NCBI GenBank assembly: GCA_934655755.1
Contig: CAKUHA010000002.1
Location: forward strand, 270,487-334,486
Source: an uncultured Collinsella sp.
Lineage (GTDB): Bacteria; Actinomycetota; Coriobacteriia; Coriobacteriales; Coriobacteriaceae
Direction: 5' to 3'
DNA: 64,000 nt
The stretch's first letter is position 1; each line of letters starts with the position of its first letter. The notes below the pieces were generated by a model. That model was not told the origin of the DNA. It worked only from the letters and a program-made list of their open reading frames with translations, and searched no databases. A program made the position numbers and the translations under genes. Positions 33,455 to 42,148 of the stretch are shown piece after piece.

Positions 33455-34047
33455 CCCGGAAAGCCTGTTTGGCGCAGAGCCTCGTAGAGGACGATGGCGG
33501 CGCTGTTGGAGAGGTTGAGTGCGCTGATGCGGTAGTCGTCCGGATTGACGAAGTTGCCGCAGATATCCTGCCGAAGGATGGACTCATGGCCGTCCTCGGT
33601 ATGCCCGAGCGATTCCTCGTGGGCTTCCCAGGCCTCGGCGTTGTCAAGCGAATCGCAATCGCGCAGCATCGGGATGCGTTCGCAGCGCTCGGGCGCCGCG
33701 GCGAGCAACTCCTCGGGAATGCCCGAGCTCTCGCTGCCAAAGACCAAATACTCACCGTCGCGGTAGGTACTCTGCGCATAGGTGCGGCGTGCCTTTTTGG
33801 TCAGCAGATGTAGGCGCTCGTCGGCGGGGGAGAGGCCGTTGCGCGCAAGGAAATCCTCCCAGCCGGCATAGGTCGTCACGTCCAAATTCTGCCAGTAGCC
33901 CAGGCCGGCGCGACGCACCGTCTTGTCGTCGAGCGAAAACCCCAGCGGCTCCACCAGATGCAGGCGGGCACCGGTAACCACGCAAGTACGGCCGATATTG
34001 CCCGTATTGGCCGGAATCTCGGGCGCATACAGCACAATGTTGAACAT
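33448..34047 (-). CDS. trmL: tRNA (cytidine(34)-2'-O)-methyltransferase TrmL family, with insertion
   Basis: A 199-residue SPOUT methyltransferase. It has motif 1 APEIPANTGNIGRTC, motif 2 YLVFGSESSGIPEELL and motif 3 ALNLSNSAAIVLYEALRQ. TrmL methylates the wobble ribose of tRNA-Leu. The family is usually near 155-160 residues; here about 40 extra acidic residues (CDSLDNAEAWEAHEESLGHTEDGHE region) sit between motifs 2 and 3. AAGGAG precedes the ATG. The last codon and stop (ATG-TGA) fall in a hairpin repeat, which suggests the repeat reshaped the 3' end. Confidence 0.9.
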   Translation of the reverse strand: MFNIVLYAPEIPANTGNIGRTCVVTGARLHLVEPLGFSLDDKTVRRAGLGYWQNLDVTTYAGWEDFLARNGLSPADERLHLLTKKARRTYAQSTYRDGEYLVFGSESSGIPEELLAAAPERCERIPMLRDCDSLDNAEAWEAHEESLGHTEDGHESILRQDICGNFVNPDDYRISALNLSNSAAIVLYEALRQTGFPGM

Positions 34048-34070
34048 GAATCTCCTTGGCTCAGAACGAA

Positions 34071-34109
34071 AAACCACCACGAAGGGGACAGGCACCTTCG
34101 TGGTGGTTT
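34071..34109. repeat. GGGGACAGGCACC-type hairpin
   Basis: The perfect 15-bp arms AAACCACCACGAAGG (34071-34085) and its complement (34095-34109) flank a loop containing GGACAGG. It lies between the CobW-type and trmL genes and may attenuate read-through. Confidence 0.8.
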
Positions 34110-34148
34110 GGCGGTTACGTGGGCGGAAAAATGCCCGCTTGGATAAAC

Positions 34149-35279
34149 CTAGGCGCGGTGCCAGTCGGTCAGGCAGGCATCGAGGGCGGCGATGAGCGCG
34201 TCCTTGTCCATGTGACGGCCGATGATGCACAGGCTCGTCATGCGGTCGCCCGTCTCGTCGTCCCAAATCTGCATGATCTCGGGGTTCTCGTCGATGATCT
34301 TCTGCTTCTCGCCCTCGGGCGCGGAGTCGACGAACAGGCCGTTCTCCATCAGGCGCATCTGGTGGCCGGCCTGCTCAAACATGTAGCACATGTCCGGATC
34401 GCCGGTCTGCCACAGCGGGCCCTTGACGCGAATGACCTCGTCGGGCCACTCCTGCTCAACAAAATCGGTGAACTTCTGCAGGTCAAACGGCTTGCGGCGC
34501 GAGTACACAAAGGTCTCGATGTCGTACTCCAGCACCTCGGGGTCGTCGTGCTCCTCGGGATGCTCCATGGCCTCGATCCAGGCAGCGGAGTTGTAGGCGC
34601 GCATAAAGTCGAAGCGGTCGGTGTCGAGCAGCTCCTCCATGGGGACCTCGCCGTTTTGGGCCTCGACGATCACGGCATCCTTCTGCAGGCTGCGCACGAT
34701 GGCCTTGAGCTCGGCAATCTGCTCGGGCGTGACGGTGTCGGTCTTGTTGAGGATCAGCGTAGAGCAGAACTCGATCTGCTGGATCAGCAGGCTCTCGATA
34801 TCGTCCTCGTCGATATCCTCGGCCAGCAGGTCGCGGCCGCCGTTGAACTCGTCGTACATGCGGGCGCAGTCGACCACGGCAACGATGTTGTCGAGCGCGA
34901 GCTTGGGCTCGCCACCCACCTTGGCCTCGTCGCAGAAGCTCGAGATGGTGTAGGCGATGGGGATAGGCTCGCAGATGCCCGAGGCCTCGATGATGATGTA
35001 GTCGAAGTCGCCCGAATCGGCGATGCCCTGCAGCTGGTTGGCGAGGTCATCCGAAAGCGTGCAGCAGATGCAGCCGTTGGTAAGCGGGATGAGGTCGTCG
35101 GTCTCGGAAAGGCCGCCGTCGGCGATAAGGCTGGCGTCGACGTTGATCTCGCCGATATCGTTGACGATGACGGCAGCGCGGATGCCGCCGTCGTTGGCGA
35201 GGATGTGGTTGAGCAGCGTGGTCTTGCCGGCACCGAGGTATCCGGTAAGCATGATGATCTTCACGGGTTTGTTGGGCAT
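34149..35279 (-). CDS. CobW/COG0523 family GTP-binding metallochaperone
   Basis: A 376-residue GTPase with P-loop GYLGAGKTTLL near residue 12, the metal-binding CxCC motif in NGCICCTL (about 68), and an NKTD-type G4 motif. The CobW C-terminal domain has an acidic segment (EHPEEHDDPEV) often involved in metal binding. Members load zinc, cobalt or iron into client enzymes. No metal-responsive site was identified upstream. AAGGAGG lies 5 bases before the ATG at 35279; the longer start at 35300 is less likely. Confidence 0.88.
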   Translation of the reverse strand: MPNKPVKIIMLTGYLGAGKTTLLNHILANDGGIRAAVIVNDIGEINVDASLIADGGLSETDDLIPLTNGCICCTLSDDLANQLQGIADSGDFDYIIIEASGICEPIPIAYTISSFCDEAKVGGEPKLALDNIVAVVDCARMYDEFNGGRDLLAEDIDEDDIESLLIQQIEFCSTLILNKTDTVTPEQIAELKAIVRSLQKDAVIVEAQNGEVPMEELLDTDRFDFMRAYNSAAWIEAMEHPEEHDDPEVLEYDIETFVYSRRKPFDLQKFTDFVEQEWPDEVIRVKGPLWQTGDPDMCYMFEQAGHQMRLMENGLFVDSAPEGEKQKIIDENPEIMQIWDDETGDRMTSLCIIGRHMDKDALIAALDACLTDWHRA

Positions 35280-35365
35280 GTGCCCTCCTTTGTTAGACAT
35301 GGCTTACAGTTAAATCTTATGCCAAACGCCTGCTCTTATACCCACGCGCCGGCAAATAACACAGG

Positions 35366-35704
35366 CTACTCCCAGGCTCCCCATACATCGGGGCAATAAC
35401 CGACGGTGGCCTTTTTGCCGTTGCGCACGATGGGCTCGGCTAGAACCTGCTGATTCTCGAGCAGTTTATCGAAGCGCTGGCTAGGGGTGAGGTGCTGGAT
35501 GAGCGCGAGCGTCTCCTCGTCCTTGGCCTTGGGGTTGAGCAGCTTGTCGATGCCGCCGACCGCCTGCATCACGCTCGTGAGCTCGCCCTTGCTCATCTCC
35601 TTTTCCTTAAGGTCAATAAACTGCACCTTAATGCGGCGCTCTTTGAAGAAGCGCTGGGCCTTCTTGGTATCAAAGGACTTCTTGGTGCCGAAGATTTGAA
35701 TCAT
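35366..35704 (-). CDS. ArsC/Spx/YffB-family protein lacking the active-site cysteine
   Basis: A 112-residue thioredoxin-fold protein of the ArsC superfamily. The N-terminal IFGTKKSFDTKKAQRFF aligns with the YffB pattern YGxxxCDTxKKA, but Ser-Phe replaces the Cys. The C-terminal EPIVRNGKKATVGY contains the conserved Arg and Gly. Classical arsenate reduction is therefore unlikely; an adaptor role like Spx or loss of activity is possible. The ribosome site lies in the right arm of a hairpin at 35711-35732. Confidence 0.75.
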   Translation of the reverse strand: MIQIFGTKKSFDTKKAQRFFKERRIKVQFIDLKEKEMSKGELTSVMQAVGGIDKLLNPKAKDEETLALIQHLTPSQRFDKLLENQQVLAEPIVRNGKKATVGYCPDVWGAWE

Positions 35705-35710
35705 TTAGTT

Positions 35711-35732
35711 CCGCCGTTCTAACGAACGGCGG
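35711..35732 (-). promoter_or_regulatory. Hairpin covering the ArsC-like gene's ribosome site
   Basis: The arms CCGCCGTTC (35711-35719) and GAACGGCGG (35724-35732) end 7 bases before the start codon. On the minus strand the weak ribosome site (GGCGGAAC) is inside the stem. It could also terminate the upstream flavodoxin gene. Confidence 0.4.
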
Positions 35733-35886
35733 TCACCTCGACGCTGCAAAGCCATCTGATGGGCAATCTGCCTTTCAATCGTCGGGCGCGGGCAAAAGCC
35801 CAGCGCCCTCCTCTTTCAAGGCACCTTACCTCATCAGCTGGCTTTTCGCTGACTTTGATGGAACATCGAGGCGACCGCCGCTGGAC

Positions 35887-36510
35887 TTAACGAATAAAGT
35901 TGGTGCGCTCGCGATCGGCCGTAGGGGCTTCGATGCCGGCGGCCTTGCCTGCCTCGATGCAGCGCAGGAGCCAAGCCATGTTCTTGCCGATGTTGCGCAT
36001 GGTGGCCAGACCCTCGGCGTCCTGGGCGGCCTCGCCCGGCATGGCACCAAAGACGTTGTTCCAGTACGTGGAGGCGACCACGGGCATCTGGTTGATGGTG
36101 AAGTACTTGTTGAGCACATCGAAGGTGGTCGACGTGCCGCCTCGACGGGCGACGGCGACCGCAGCGCCCGGCTTGTGCGCGAAGGCCTTGCTGCCAGCAT
36201 AAAACGCGCGGTCGAGGGCCGAGAGGATGCGGCCGCTGGGGTGCGCGTAATAGACGGGCGAGCCAAAGACAAAGCCGTCTGCCTGCTCGGCGGCGGCAAT
36301 GAGCTCGTTGACCACGTCGTCGTCAAAGGTGCAGCGGTAATCGAGCTTGCCGCACTGACCACAGCCAATGCAGTCGCGAATGGGCTTGGTGCCCAGCTGA
36401 AACACCTTGGTATCAATGCCTTCGGCATTGAGTTGCTCGGCGACCTCGGCGAGTGCGCGGGCGGTGTTGCCGTTTGCCTTGGGGCTGCCGTTGACTAAAA
36501 GAACCTTCAT
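35887..36510 (-). CDS. Flavodoxin-fold NAD(P)H-dependent FMN reductase / iron-sulfur flavoprotein-like
   Basis: A 207-residue flavodoxin-like protein with the FMN phosphate loop NGSPKANGNTARAL, the cysteine cluster RDCIGCGQCGKLDYRC near residue 48 (typical of the iron-sulfur flavoprotein group) and FVFGSPVYYAHPSGRI. It probably transfers electrons from NAD(P)H to an unknown acceptor. The start at 36510 is preceded by GAGGGAG; a 148-codon open extension to 36954 overlaps the divergent gene and has no coding features. Confidence 0.85.
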   Translation of the reverse strand: MKVLLVNGSPKANGNTARALAEVAEQLNAEGIDTKVFQLGTKPIRDCIGCGQCGKLDYRCTFDDDVVNELIAAAEQADGFVFGSPVYYAHPSGRILSALDRAFYAGSKAFAHKPGAAVAVARRGGTSTTFDVLNKYFTINQMPVVASTYWNNVFGAMPGEAAQDAEGLATMRNIGKNMAWLLRCIEAGKAAGIEAPTADRERTNFIR

Positions 36511-36844
36511 CACAAACTCCCTCTGCTGTCGATGACTTATGCAGAGGATTATCGCATGAGCGGGCGGATGGCGTGGGGCGCGATGCCGGCTCCGAGGGCC
36601 CACGGCAGGCTCGCTCACCAGGTACGTGCGGGATACGGTCCAGAGGATGTTGGAGTGCGGGGCCTCGTGCGAGCAGATTGTAAGGGGTCTGGGCGGGTCG
36701 CCCTCGATGGTGAGCTTTGAGGTCTTGGAAGGCGGGCTGCTGCGGAGGCTATGATTTATACTAAGGCGGTTGCTATCGAGTAATTCACACTTGGTTTGAT
36801 TCGATTGTGAACGCGCAGCTAGGACGGAAAGCAAAGGAAGTTCT
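36511..36844. other. 334-bp intergenic gap, no gene seen
   Basis: No open frame here has a ribosome site or recognisable product. The sequence shifts to lower GC toward 36844. It should hold the divergent promoters of the flavodoxin-type gene and the DUF3784-like gene; TATACT near 36756 is a possible -10. Confidence 0.5.
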
Positions 36845-37165
36845 ATGGAAACAGAGGATGCTGTCTGTTTGATAACTTCGATTGCCCTGATTCTTCTTTC
36901 AATCCAATACAGAAGAGGAAGATGGCTCAGCTCAATTGCTGGATATGATGTCACAAAAAGGGAGAGCGGGATTGATATATGCCCTTACGCAAAGTTGATT
37001 TCTTCTGTGACGTTATGGATGGGGCTGCTGTTTTTCTTGTGGGCGGTAGAGGACTGGGTACGCGATTGGAATACCAGTGTTTTTGAAGTTTTGGTTCTAC
37101 TTCTGTTCAGCTTGGCCTCTTTGTCGTTCATGCGGCTCGTTAGGTTTGTGTTTATGAGGCGATAG
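36845..37165 (+). CDS. DUF3784-like small membrane protein
   Basis: A 106-residue protein with three predicted transmembrane helices. The RRGRWLSSIAGYDVTKRE segment after the first helix matches the RGKG-x-x-IAGYN pattern of DUF3784 proteins. The function is unknown. AAAGGAAG precedes the ATG. The gene is clearly AT-richer than its neighbours, which hints at recent acquisition or relaxed constraint. Confidence 0.65.
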   Translation: METEDAVCLITSIALILLSIQYRRGRWLSSIAGYDVTKRESGIDICPYAKLISSVTLWMGLLFFLWAVEDWVRDWNTSVFEVLVLLLFSLASLSFMRLVRFVFMRR

Positions 37166-37179
37166 CCAGCGGAAGCGGG

Positions 37180-37416
37180 ATGGACGACAAAATGGACCAA
37201 TACAGCCAATTGTCAAAAGAATTTGATAGGGTTGGCTTAACAGATTTACTCGACGGCATATCCGTGGCGGGGGATAGGTTTTATGTTGTTGAGCACTTAT
37301 TTGCATCGGGTAAAGGAAACCAAGAGTATCGAAAACGGTGCCCCGGGCCCGGGAGGGACTGCAGGGGCGTTCGGCTAACTGTGGGTACGACCTATTTGCT
37401 CAATGTGTTCGCCTGA
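37180..37416 (+). CDS. Short hypothetical ORF or gene remnant
   Basis: A 78-codon frame starts 14 bases after the DUF3784-like gene, with a modest GCGGAAGCGGG ribosome site. The first 50 residues (acidic, with KEFDRVGLTDLLDGISVAG) read like protein. The last 28 (CPGPGRDCRGVRL) read like non-coding sequence, so this may be a truncated remnant. No family is recognised. Confidence 0.3.
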   Translation: MDDKMDQYSQLSKEFDRVGLTDLLDGISVAGDRFYVVEHLFASGKGNQEYRKRCPGPGRDCRGVRLTVGTTYLLNVFA

Positions 37417-37449
37417 GATCGGAAAATAACCATCATGCGCCCCACGACG

Positions 37450-38979
37450 CTAGTCCAGCTTGGTGCCCGGTACTTGCGGCGCCTCTATAAGCCGCGCTTT
37501 GAGCTCGTTCAAAATGGAAACGGGCTGACGGTCGACGCCGTCCAGATGGAGCGTGGCCACGCGAATGGGTGGCTGATATTCAAGCGAGCCGATGAGCACG
37601 GGAGAACCCAGGAACCGTTCGATTTCGTCTGCGATCGCGTCGGTCTCTTCGGGATCAAAGTCGTCGAAAAGCGCCACGAATGTCGGCCCCGTTGAGCGGA
37701 ACAGGCGGCCCTTGCCGCGTGAGCATTCCATAAGGCAGGCGGCGCTTTCGGCGAGCACGCGGTCGCCTGCATCGAATCCAAAGCGGGCATTGACCTCGGC
37801 GATATCGTCGACCTTAATGGCAATAAAGCCTGCCTCGCGCGCCACGCGACGCATTTCGCCAATGGCGTTGACCAGGGCATGGACATCGCCCAGGCCCGTT
37901 ACCGAGTCGGTCGTATCAGCTAGGCTTCGGTTGACGATAATGCCCACATACATGCTGGGCTCGGTATCGGTGCCGTCCAAGCGGTAGCCCGTGCAGTCGC
38001 ACAGCACGTATTTTCCGGTGGCATCCATTACGCGATACTGCATGTAGTGGAAGTGCCATGTGCTGTTTATCACCATGTCGAGCTCGGCGCGTACGTTGTC
38101 GCGGTCCTCGGGATGAACGCGGGCGAGCCACATGTCGAGTGAGTTAAAAGGGTGCTGGGAGGGCAGGTCAAAATCGCGCACGGCGTTAACCGACCATTGC
38201 GATTCTCCAGTATCGAGGTTAAGGATGAACGGATAACGCGTCTCGGAGCTCATGGAGATCGCTTGGAACACCCGGTCGTTGCAGGGAAGCTGATTGACGA
38301 TTGGGCGTTGCGGCGCGTCATCGTCTTTCGGTTGTTGCACACGATGCATAAGCTTATAGCGATACATCTTGCGATCGGCATCCATCGTCATCTGGCGACG
38401 CGTGTCGCCGGCAAGTGGATCGACGCGCGAGCAGCCAAAGCTAAAGCTGCCGATCATGGGCGCCTTGCCACCTGAGCTCGCCTCGATCAGTCCGGTACGT
38501 ACCTGCTCCAAGCGCTGCTCGAGTTCAGTCTCGTTTGCGGAGAGCGAGATGAGCACAAACTCGTCTCCACCGATACGGAACAGCATCTCATCGTGCTCCA
38601 TGGTTTCGGAGAGCGTGCGGCAGATGCTCAGAATATAGCGATTGCCTTCGGCGTGGCCAAACCTATCATTGCAATGCTTGAGATGGTCGATGTCAATATA
38701 GGCGCAGGTGAAGGGGTCGCCTTTGCGCCAGAGCTGCTCGACGTGACGGTCGAGTCCGCCGCGGTTGCCCAAGTTGGTGAGCGGATCGATATAGGCGTTG
38801 CACTCAAGCAGCTGGCGCTCTTGTTGCAGGATGGCATGCGTCTTTTGCAGTTGCTCACCAACGGCGCGTAGCTCAGCAGGCAGCGCGGAAACATCGAGTT
38901 CGGCGGTCGAGACACCATTCGCAAGTCGCTGAAGATAGGCAATAATCGATTGCTCGCCCAAGCGGTATGACTCGTTCAT
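37450..38979 (-). CDS. Diguanylate cyclase: GGDEF - PAS - degenerate GGDEF
   Basis: A 509-residue cytoplasmic protein. An N-terminal helical region (1-55) is followed by a canonical GGDEF domain (about 58-215, active loop RIGGDEF), a PAS-like domain (about 230-345, LARVHPEDRDNVRAELD), then a second GGDEF-like domain in which the loop reads RSTGPTFVALF and is inactive. It likely makes c-di-GMP under PAS control. AGGAGG precedes the ATG at 38979. Its architecture repeats the first half of the neighbour at 39107-41824. Confidence 0.85.
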   Translation of the reverse strand: MNESYRLGEQSIIAYLQRLANGVSTAELDVSALPAELRAVGEQLQKTHAILQQERQLLECNAYIDPLTNLGNRGGLDRHVEQLWRKGDPFTCAYIDIDHLKHCNDRFGHAEGNRYILSICRTLSETMEHDEMLFRIGGDEFVLISLSANETELEQRLEQVRTGLIEASSGGKAPMIGSFSFGCSRVDPLAGDTRRQMTMDADRKMYRYKLMHRVQQPKDDDAPQRPIVNQLPCNDRVFQAISMSSETRYPFILNLDTGESQWSVNAVRDFDLPSQHPFNSLDMWLARVHPEDRDNVRAELDMVINSTWHFHYMQYRVMDATGKYVLCDCTGYRLDGTDTEPSMYVGIIVNRSLADTTDSVTGLGDVHALVNAIGEMRRVAREAGFIAIKVDDIAEVNARFGFDAGDRVLAESAACLMECSRGKGRLFRSTGPTFVALFDDFDPEETDAIADEIERFLGSPVLIGSLEYQPPIRVATLHLDGVDRQPVSILNELKARLIEAPQVPGTKLD

Positions 38980-39017
38980 GATGAATAACCTCCTTGGGCA
39001 GAACAACGGTTTGTATC

Positions 39018-39048
39018 ATATCCCCAATTCGGTTTGAATTGGGGATAT
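39018..39048 (-). terminator. Perfect hairpin between the two c-di-GMP genes
   Basis: The arms ATATCCCCAATTC (39018-39030) and GAATTGGGGATAT (39036-39048) have a 5-base loop. It follows the GGDEF/EAL gene on the minus strand and precedes the next gene's ribosome site. It could be a terminator, attenuator or operator; the U tract is poor. Confidence 0.5.
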
Positions 39049-39106
39049 AAGTTAGCTAATGGAGACAAATGCCCCCTTCGGCGGTGGCGTTTTGCGCGCG
39101 AGCGTA

Positions 39107-41824
39107 TCAGTTGTTATTGTCACCATCGAGCAATGCCTCAAAATCATTCGCCGGCATGGGGCGGTAGTAGAGGAAGCCCTGAGCGTAGCGGGCGCCCATC
39201 TGTCGTAGCATGTTCGCCTGCTCATTTGTCTCGACGCCTTCGACCACGACGGGCAGATGGAGCGACTGCGCCATATCGAGCATTGATGTAATGATTTGCG
39301 CGCTGCGGCCTTGATCTCCGTCGGCGGGAACAAACGTGCGGTCAAGCTTGATGACGTCGACGTTGACGTTCTTGAGCATCGCGAGCGTGGACTGGCCGGT
39401 GCCAAAGTCGTCCATATAGGTTGAGAAGCCGCGGGTGTGCAGGTCGGCAGTCAGTTTATCCACGGCCTCGGATTCTCCCGTATAGGCTGTCTCGGTGATC
39501 TCGATGCGCATAAGTTCGGGCGGTAGGTTGTATTGGGCGGCAAGTGCTCCCATATGTTCGGCAACGTCGCAGGCAAGGATATCCACGCGCGACACATTGA
39601 GCGAGATCGGAACCACGCGAAGCCCCCGGTCGATGCGCTCGCGCAGCCACGAGGCGACGCCCTGCCAAATGTACTTGTCGAGCGTCACTACAAAGCCGCT
39701 TTCCTCGAGTGCGGGGATAAACGTTACAGGCGAAATGAGGGAACCGTCCTTGCCAATCCAGCGCGTGAGCGCCTCGGCGCCAACGATCTCGCCAGTTTCC
39801 ATGTCGACTTGGGGCTGCAGGTAGTAGGTAATGCGGCCGTTTGAGAACGCATACTGGAATTCAGTCAGCGTGCGGTGGAACGCGGTTTCGCGCTCGTACT
39901 CCTCGGGGCGGAAAATGGCGACGCGCTCCTTAAAGTCGTTTTTTGCGCGCCGATTGGTAAACATGGCCTTGGCCTGCGCGTCGATGGTGATTTCCTCGTT
40001 GGGGTCGATGGGGCAAACGCCCATGGACGGCCAGAAACCCACGCCGTCATCATGCTTGGCCACGGCGGCGCGAACGCGGTTATAGATTTGATGGACGGTG
40101 TCGTGCTCAAAGGGGATGAGAATGCAAAAGTCGTCTTGGCCCCAGTATCCTGCGACGCCCATCTCGGCATTCTCGATGTCTTTGAGGACCGTGCCCACAT
40201 CGGCGAGCACGCGGTCGCCCTCGGCCTGTCCGTGCCATTCGTTAAACAGTCGCATATGACCCATGTCGACGGTGGCGATACACCAAGCGCCGTCGCGCCC
40301 TGTCCTCAGAAATGCGTTGGCGCGCCGCATAAACTCGCTGGGTCGATAGAGGCCCGTGAGCGTATCGATGCGTTCGGCGACGGCGCTTTTACGCTCAATC
40401 TCGGGTATGGGGAGGCTGTCGTTGGGGGCAAGCCCGCCGGCGGCGCGAAGACGACGGTCGAGTTCGCCTAAAACAGCGGTCGCTTGATTGATTAAGCGCT
40501 CGTAAAAGGCCGGGACGACAAGACAGACGGGGGTAATGGTGTCGTTCGCGATTCGAACAGGAGCGAAAACGGCCTCTTTAAGATGATGGGTCAGTTGCTC
40601 GAATGCCTCGTGGTCCAGATCGTTGCTGAGCACGACGAACTGGGCGTTTCGCGAGCGGAAGACGCGACTTCTGCCGCGGGTGATCGATAACATGCGGCCT
40701 GCGTATTCGGCGAGCATGTTGTCGACAGCCTCGGCCCCGTAGAGCTCGTTGAACTTTGCCGTGCCACAAACGCGGACCGCTATAAGCCCCGTCTCGCAAC
40801 GGTCGCGACGGCAGGCATCGATAGCGTTGATCAGCATACGCTGCGTTCCGAGGCCCGTGGCGGCGTCGACGGTCTCGGCGAGTGAGTGGTTAACAAGTTC
40901 GCCGACATAGAGCGAGGGGGTATTTCCGTCGCCGTCGATGCGAAACCCGCGAGCGCGGCAGAGGACGTAGTCGCCCGCGGCATTGCGCATGCGGTACTGC
41001 ATGACGCGGCGGTGTTTGGAGCCATTATAGATTTGGTCGATGTCGTTGATGTAGGCCTCGAGGTCATCGGGGTGGACGCGCGTTTTCCAGTAATCGTGGC
41101 AGTTGTCTACATGCTCAGAAGGAAGACCGAGATCGCGCAGGGCGCCTTGTGACCAAAGGGTGCGATGTTTGTCCAAGTTCTCGATAAAGCAATAACGGCC
41201 TTCGTTGAGCATCGAAAAGGCGTCAAAAACGCGATCGCTTATTTCGAAGTCGTCGGTGTGGACTTGCGCGATATTGCGTCGATCAAGATGCATGGCATGG
41301 CGTAGCTTGTAGTCGTACATGCGATGGTCGGCATCGAGTGTCATGCGATTGGAGACTTCACCCAGGGCGGGGTCGGCGTGCGACACTCCGTAGCTAAACG
41401 AGTGAGGCATCTCGGAATCGTTGTTTTTGAGTAGGACCGTTCGGCAGTGTTCCAGGCGCTCGGCGAGGTCGTCCTCGGTCGCAATCGTAGACAGGATGGC
41501 AAACTCGTCGCCGCCTATGCGAAACGCCGCCTCGTCCACCTTCATATACAGCTTGAGATAGAGACTTACCTGCAAGATATAGCGGTTGCCCTCGTCATGC
41601 CCAAAGACGTCGTTGCAGTGCTTAAGGTTATCGATGTCGATAAACGCCATGGTCACGGGCAGTTCCTGCTCCCAGATTTCCTCTAGGGAACGGGCAAAGC
41701 CGCCGCGGTTGCCAAGTCCGGTGAGCTGGTCGGTAAAGGCCGTCCTAATCAGATCATCCTGACGCTCGAGAAGGTCACGGACGGTCTTTTCGAGCGTTTC
41801 GGTGTAATTGCTGACGGTGTCCAT
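39107..41824 (-). CDS. Multi-domain c-di-GMP enzyme: GGDEF - PAS - two degenerate GGDEF - EAL
   Basis: A 905-residue protein. Domain 1 is a canonical GGDEF (loop RIGGDEF, about 30-190). A PAS-like domain follows (about 205-325). Then come two GGDEF-like domains with altered loops (RSRNAQFVVL and YWGQDDFCIL) and a C-terminal EAL phosphodiesterase domain (about 665-900). The EAL domain keeps its motifs: AEALTRW, IEITETA, YMDDFGTG, KLDRTF and VVEGVET. It can potentially make and break c-di-GMP. ATG 41824 has only a weak ribosome site. Confidence 0.87.
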   Translation of the reverse strand: MDTVSNYTETLEKTVRDLLERQDDLIRTAFTDQLTGLGNRGGFARSLEEIWEQELPVTMAFIDIDNLKHCNDVFGHDEGNRYILQVSLYLKLYMKVDEAAFRIGGDEFAILSTIATEDDLAERLEHCRTVLLKNNDSEMPHSFSYGVSHADPALGEVSNRMTLDADHRMYDYKLRHAMHLDRRNIAQVHTDDFEISDRVFDAFSMLNEGRYCFIENLDKHRTLWSQGALRDLGLPSEHVDNCHDYWKTRVHPDDLEAYINDIDQIYNGSKHRRVMQYRMRNAAGDYVLCRARGFRIDGDGNTPSLYVGELVNHSLAETVDAATGLGTQRMLINAIDACRRDRCETGLIAVRVCGTAKFNELYGAEAVDNMLAEYAGRMLSITRGRSRVFRSRNAQFVVLSNDLDHEAFEQLTHHLKEAVFAPVRIANDTITPVCLVVPAFYERLINQATAVLGELDRRLRAAGGLAPNDSLPIPEIERKSAVAERIDTLTGLYRPSEFMRRANAFLRTGRDGAWCIATVDMGHMRLFNEWHGQAEGDRVLADVGTVLKDIENAEMGVAGYWGQDDFCILIPFEHDTVHQIYNRVRAAVAKHDDGVGFWPSMGVCPIDPNEEITIDAQAKAMFTNRRAKNDFKERVAIFRPEEYERETAFHRTLTEFQYAFSNGRITYYLQPQVDMETGEIVGAEALTRWIGKDGSLISPVTFIPALEESGFVVTLDKYIWQGVASWLRERIDRGLRVVPISLNVSRVDILACDVAEHMGALAAQYNLPPELMRIEITETAYTGESEAVDKLTADLHTRGFSTYMDDFGTGQSTLAMLKNVNVDVIKLDRTFVPADGDQGRSAQIITSMLDMAQSLHLPVVVEGVETNEQANMLRQMGARYAQGFLYYRPMPANDFEALLDGDNNN

Positions 41825-42148
41825 GTTGTAAGCGGCTTTCTGAGGTCGGGGCGGATGGCGTCGGGCGAGCTCGTAGTGTACACGCGTCGTTGCTCGGCGC
41901 CTTGCGTGTATCCAGGCCCCCGCCTTGCTGCGTTGTTGAGTTACTTTGCCGGCTAATGTTCGCTGTTGATAACAGCTGAGTAGCGCAAACAACAATATGC
42001 AATTATATATGGGTGTCCATGCTGTGGGCGGCTACTATTCGCCAAGCGGTAGCGCGACGATGCGATGTTCGATGAAAATGCGACTGAGTCGATATATGTT
42101 GACGGGTATACTTGTCCCGTTTTAAAACGCAGGAACGGAGATGGTCAC
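41825..42148. other. 324-bp divergent promoter region
   Basis: No gene is seen. The gap separates the c-di-GMP gene (minus) from the patatin gene (plus). TATACT at 42107-42112 is a possible plus-strand -10. An AT-rich block (about 41990-42012) may serve the minus strand. Confidence 0.45.

Noticed and set aside
34056..35399. Long plus-strand open frame opposite the CobW-type gene
   Set aside because: It is a high-GC antisense shadow rich in Val, Leu, Asp and His with no motif, while the minus-strand frame has complete GTPase motifs.
36511..36954. N-terminal extension of the flavodoxin-type protein by 148 codons
   Set aside because: The extension overlaps the divergent DUF3784-like gene, is rich in residues typical of non-coding translation, and the internal ATG at 36510 has a good ribosome site and the family N-terminus.
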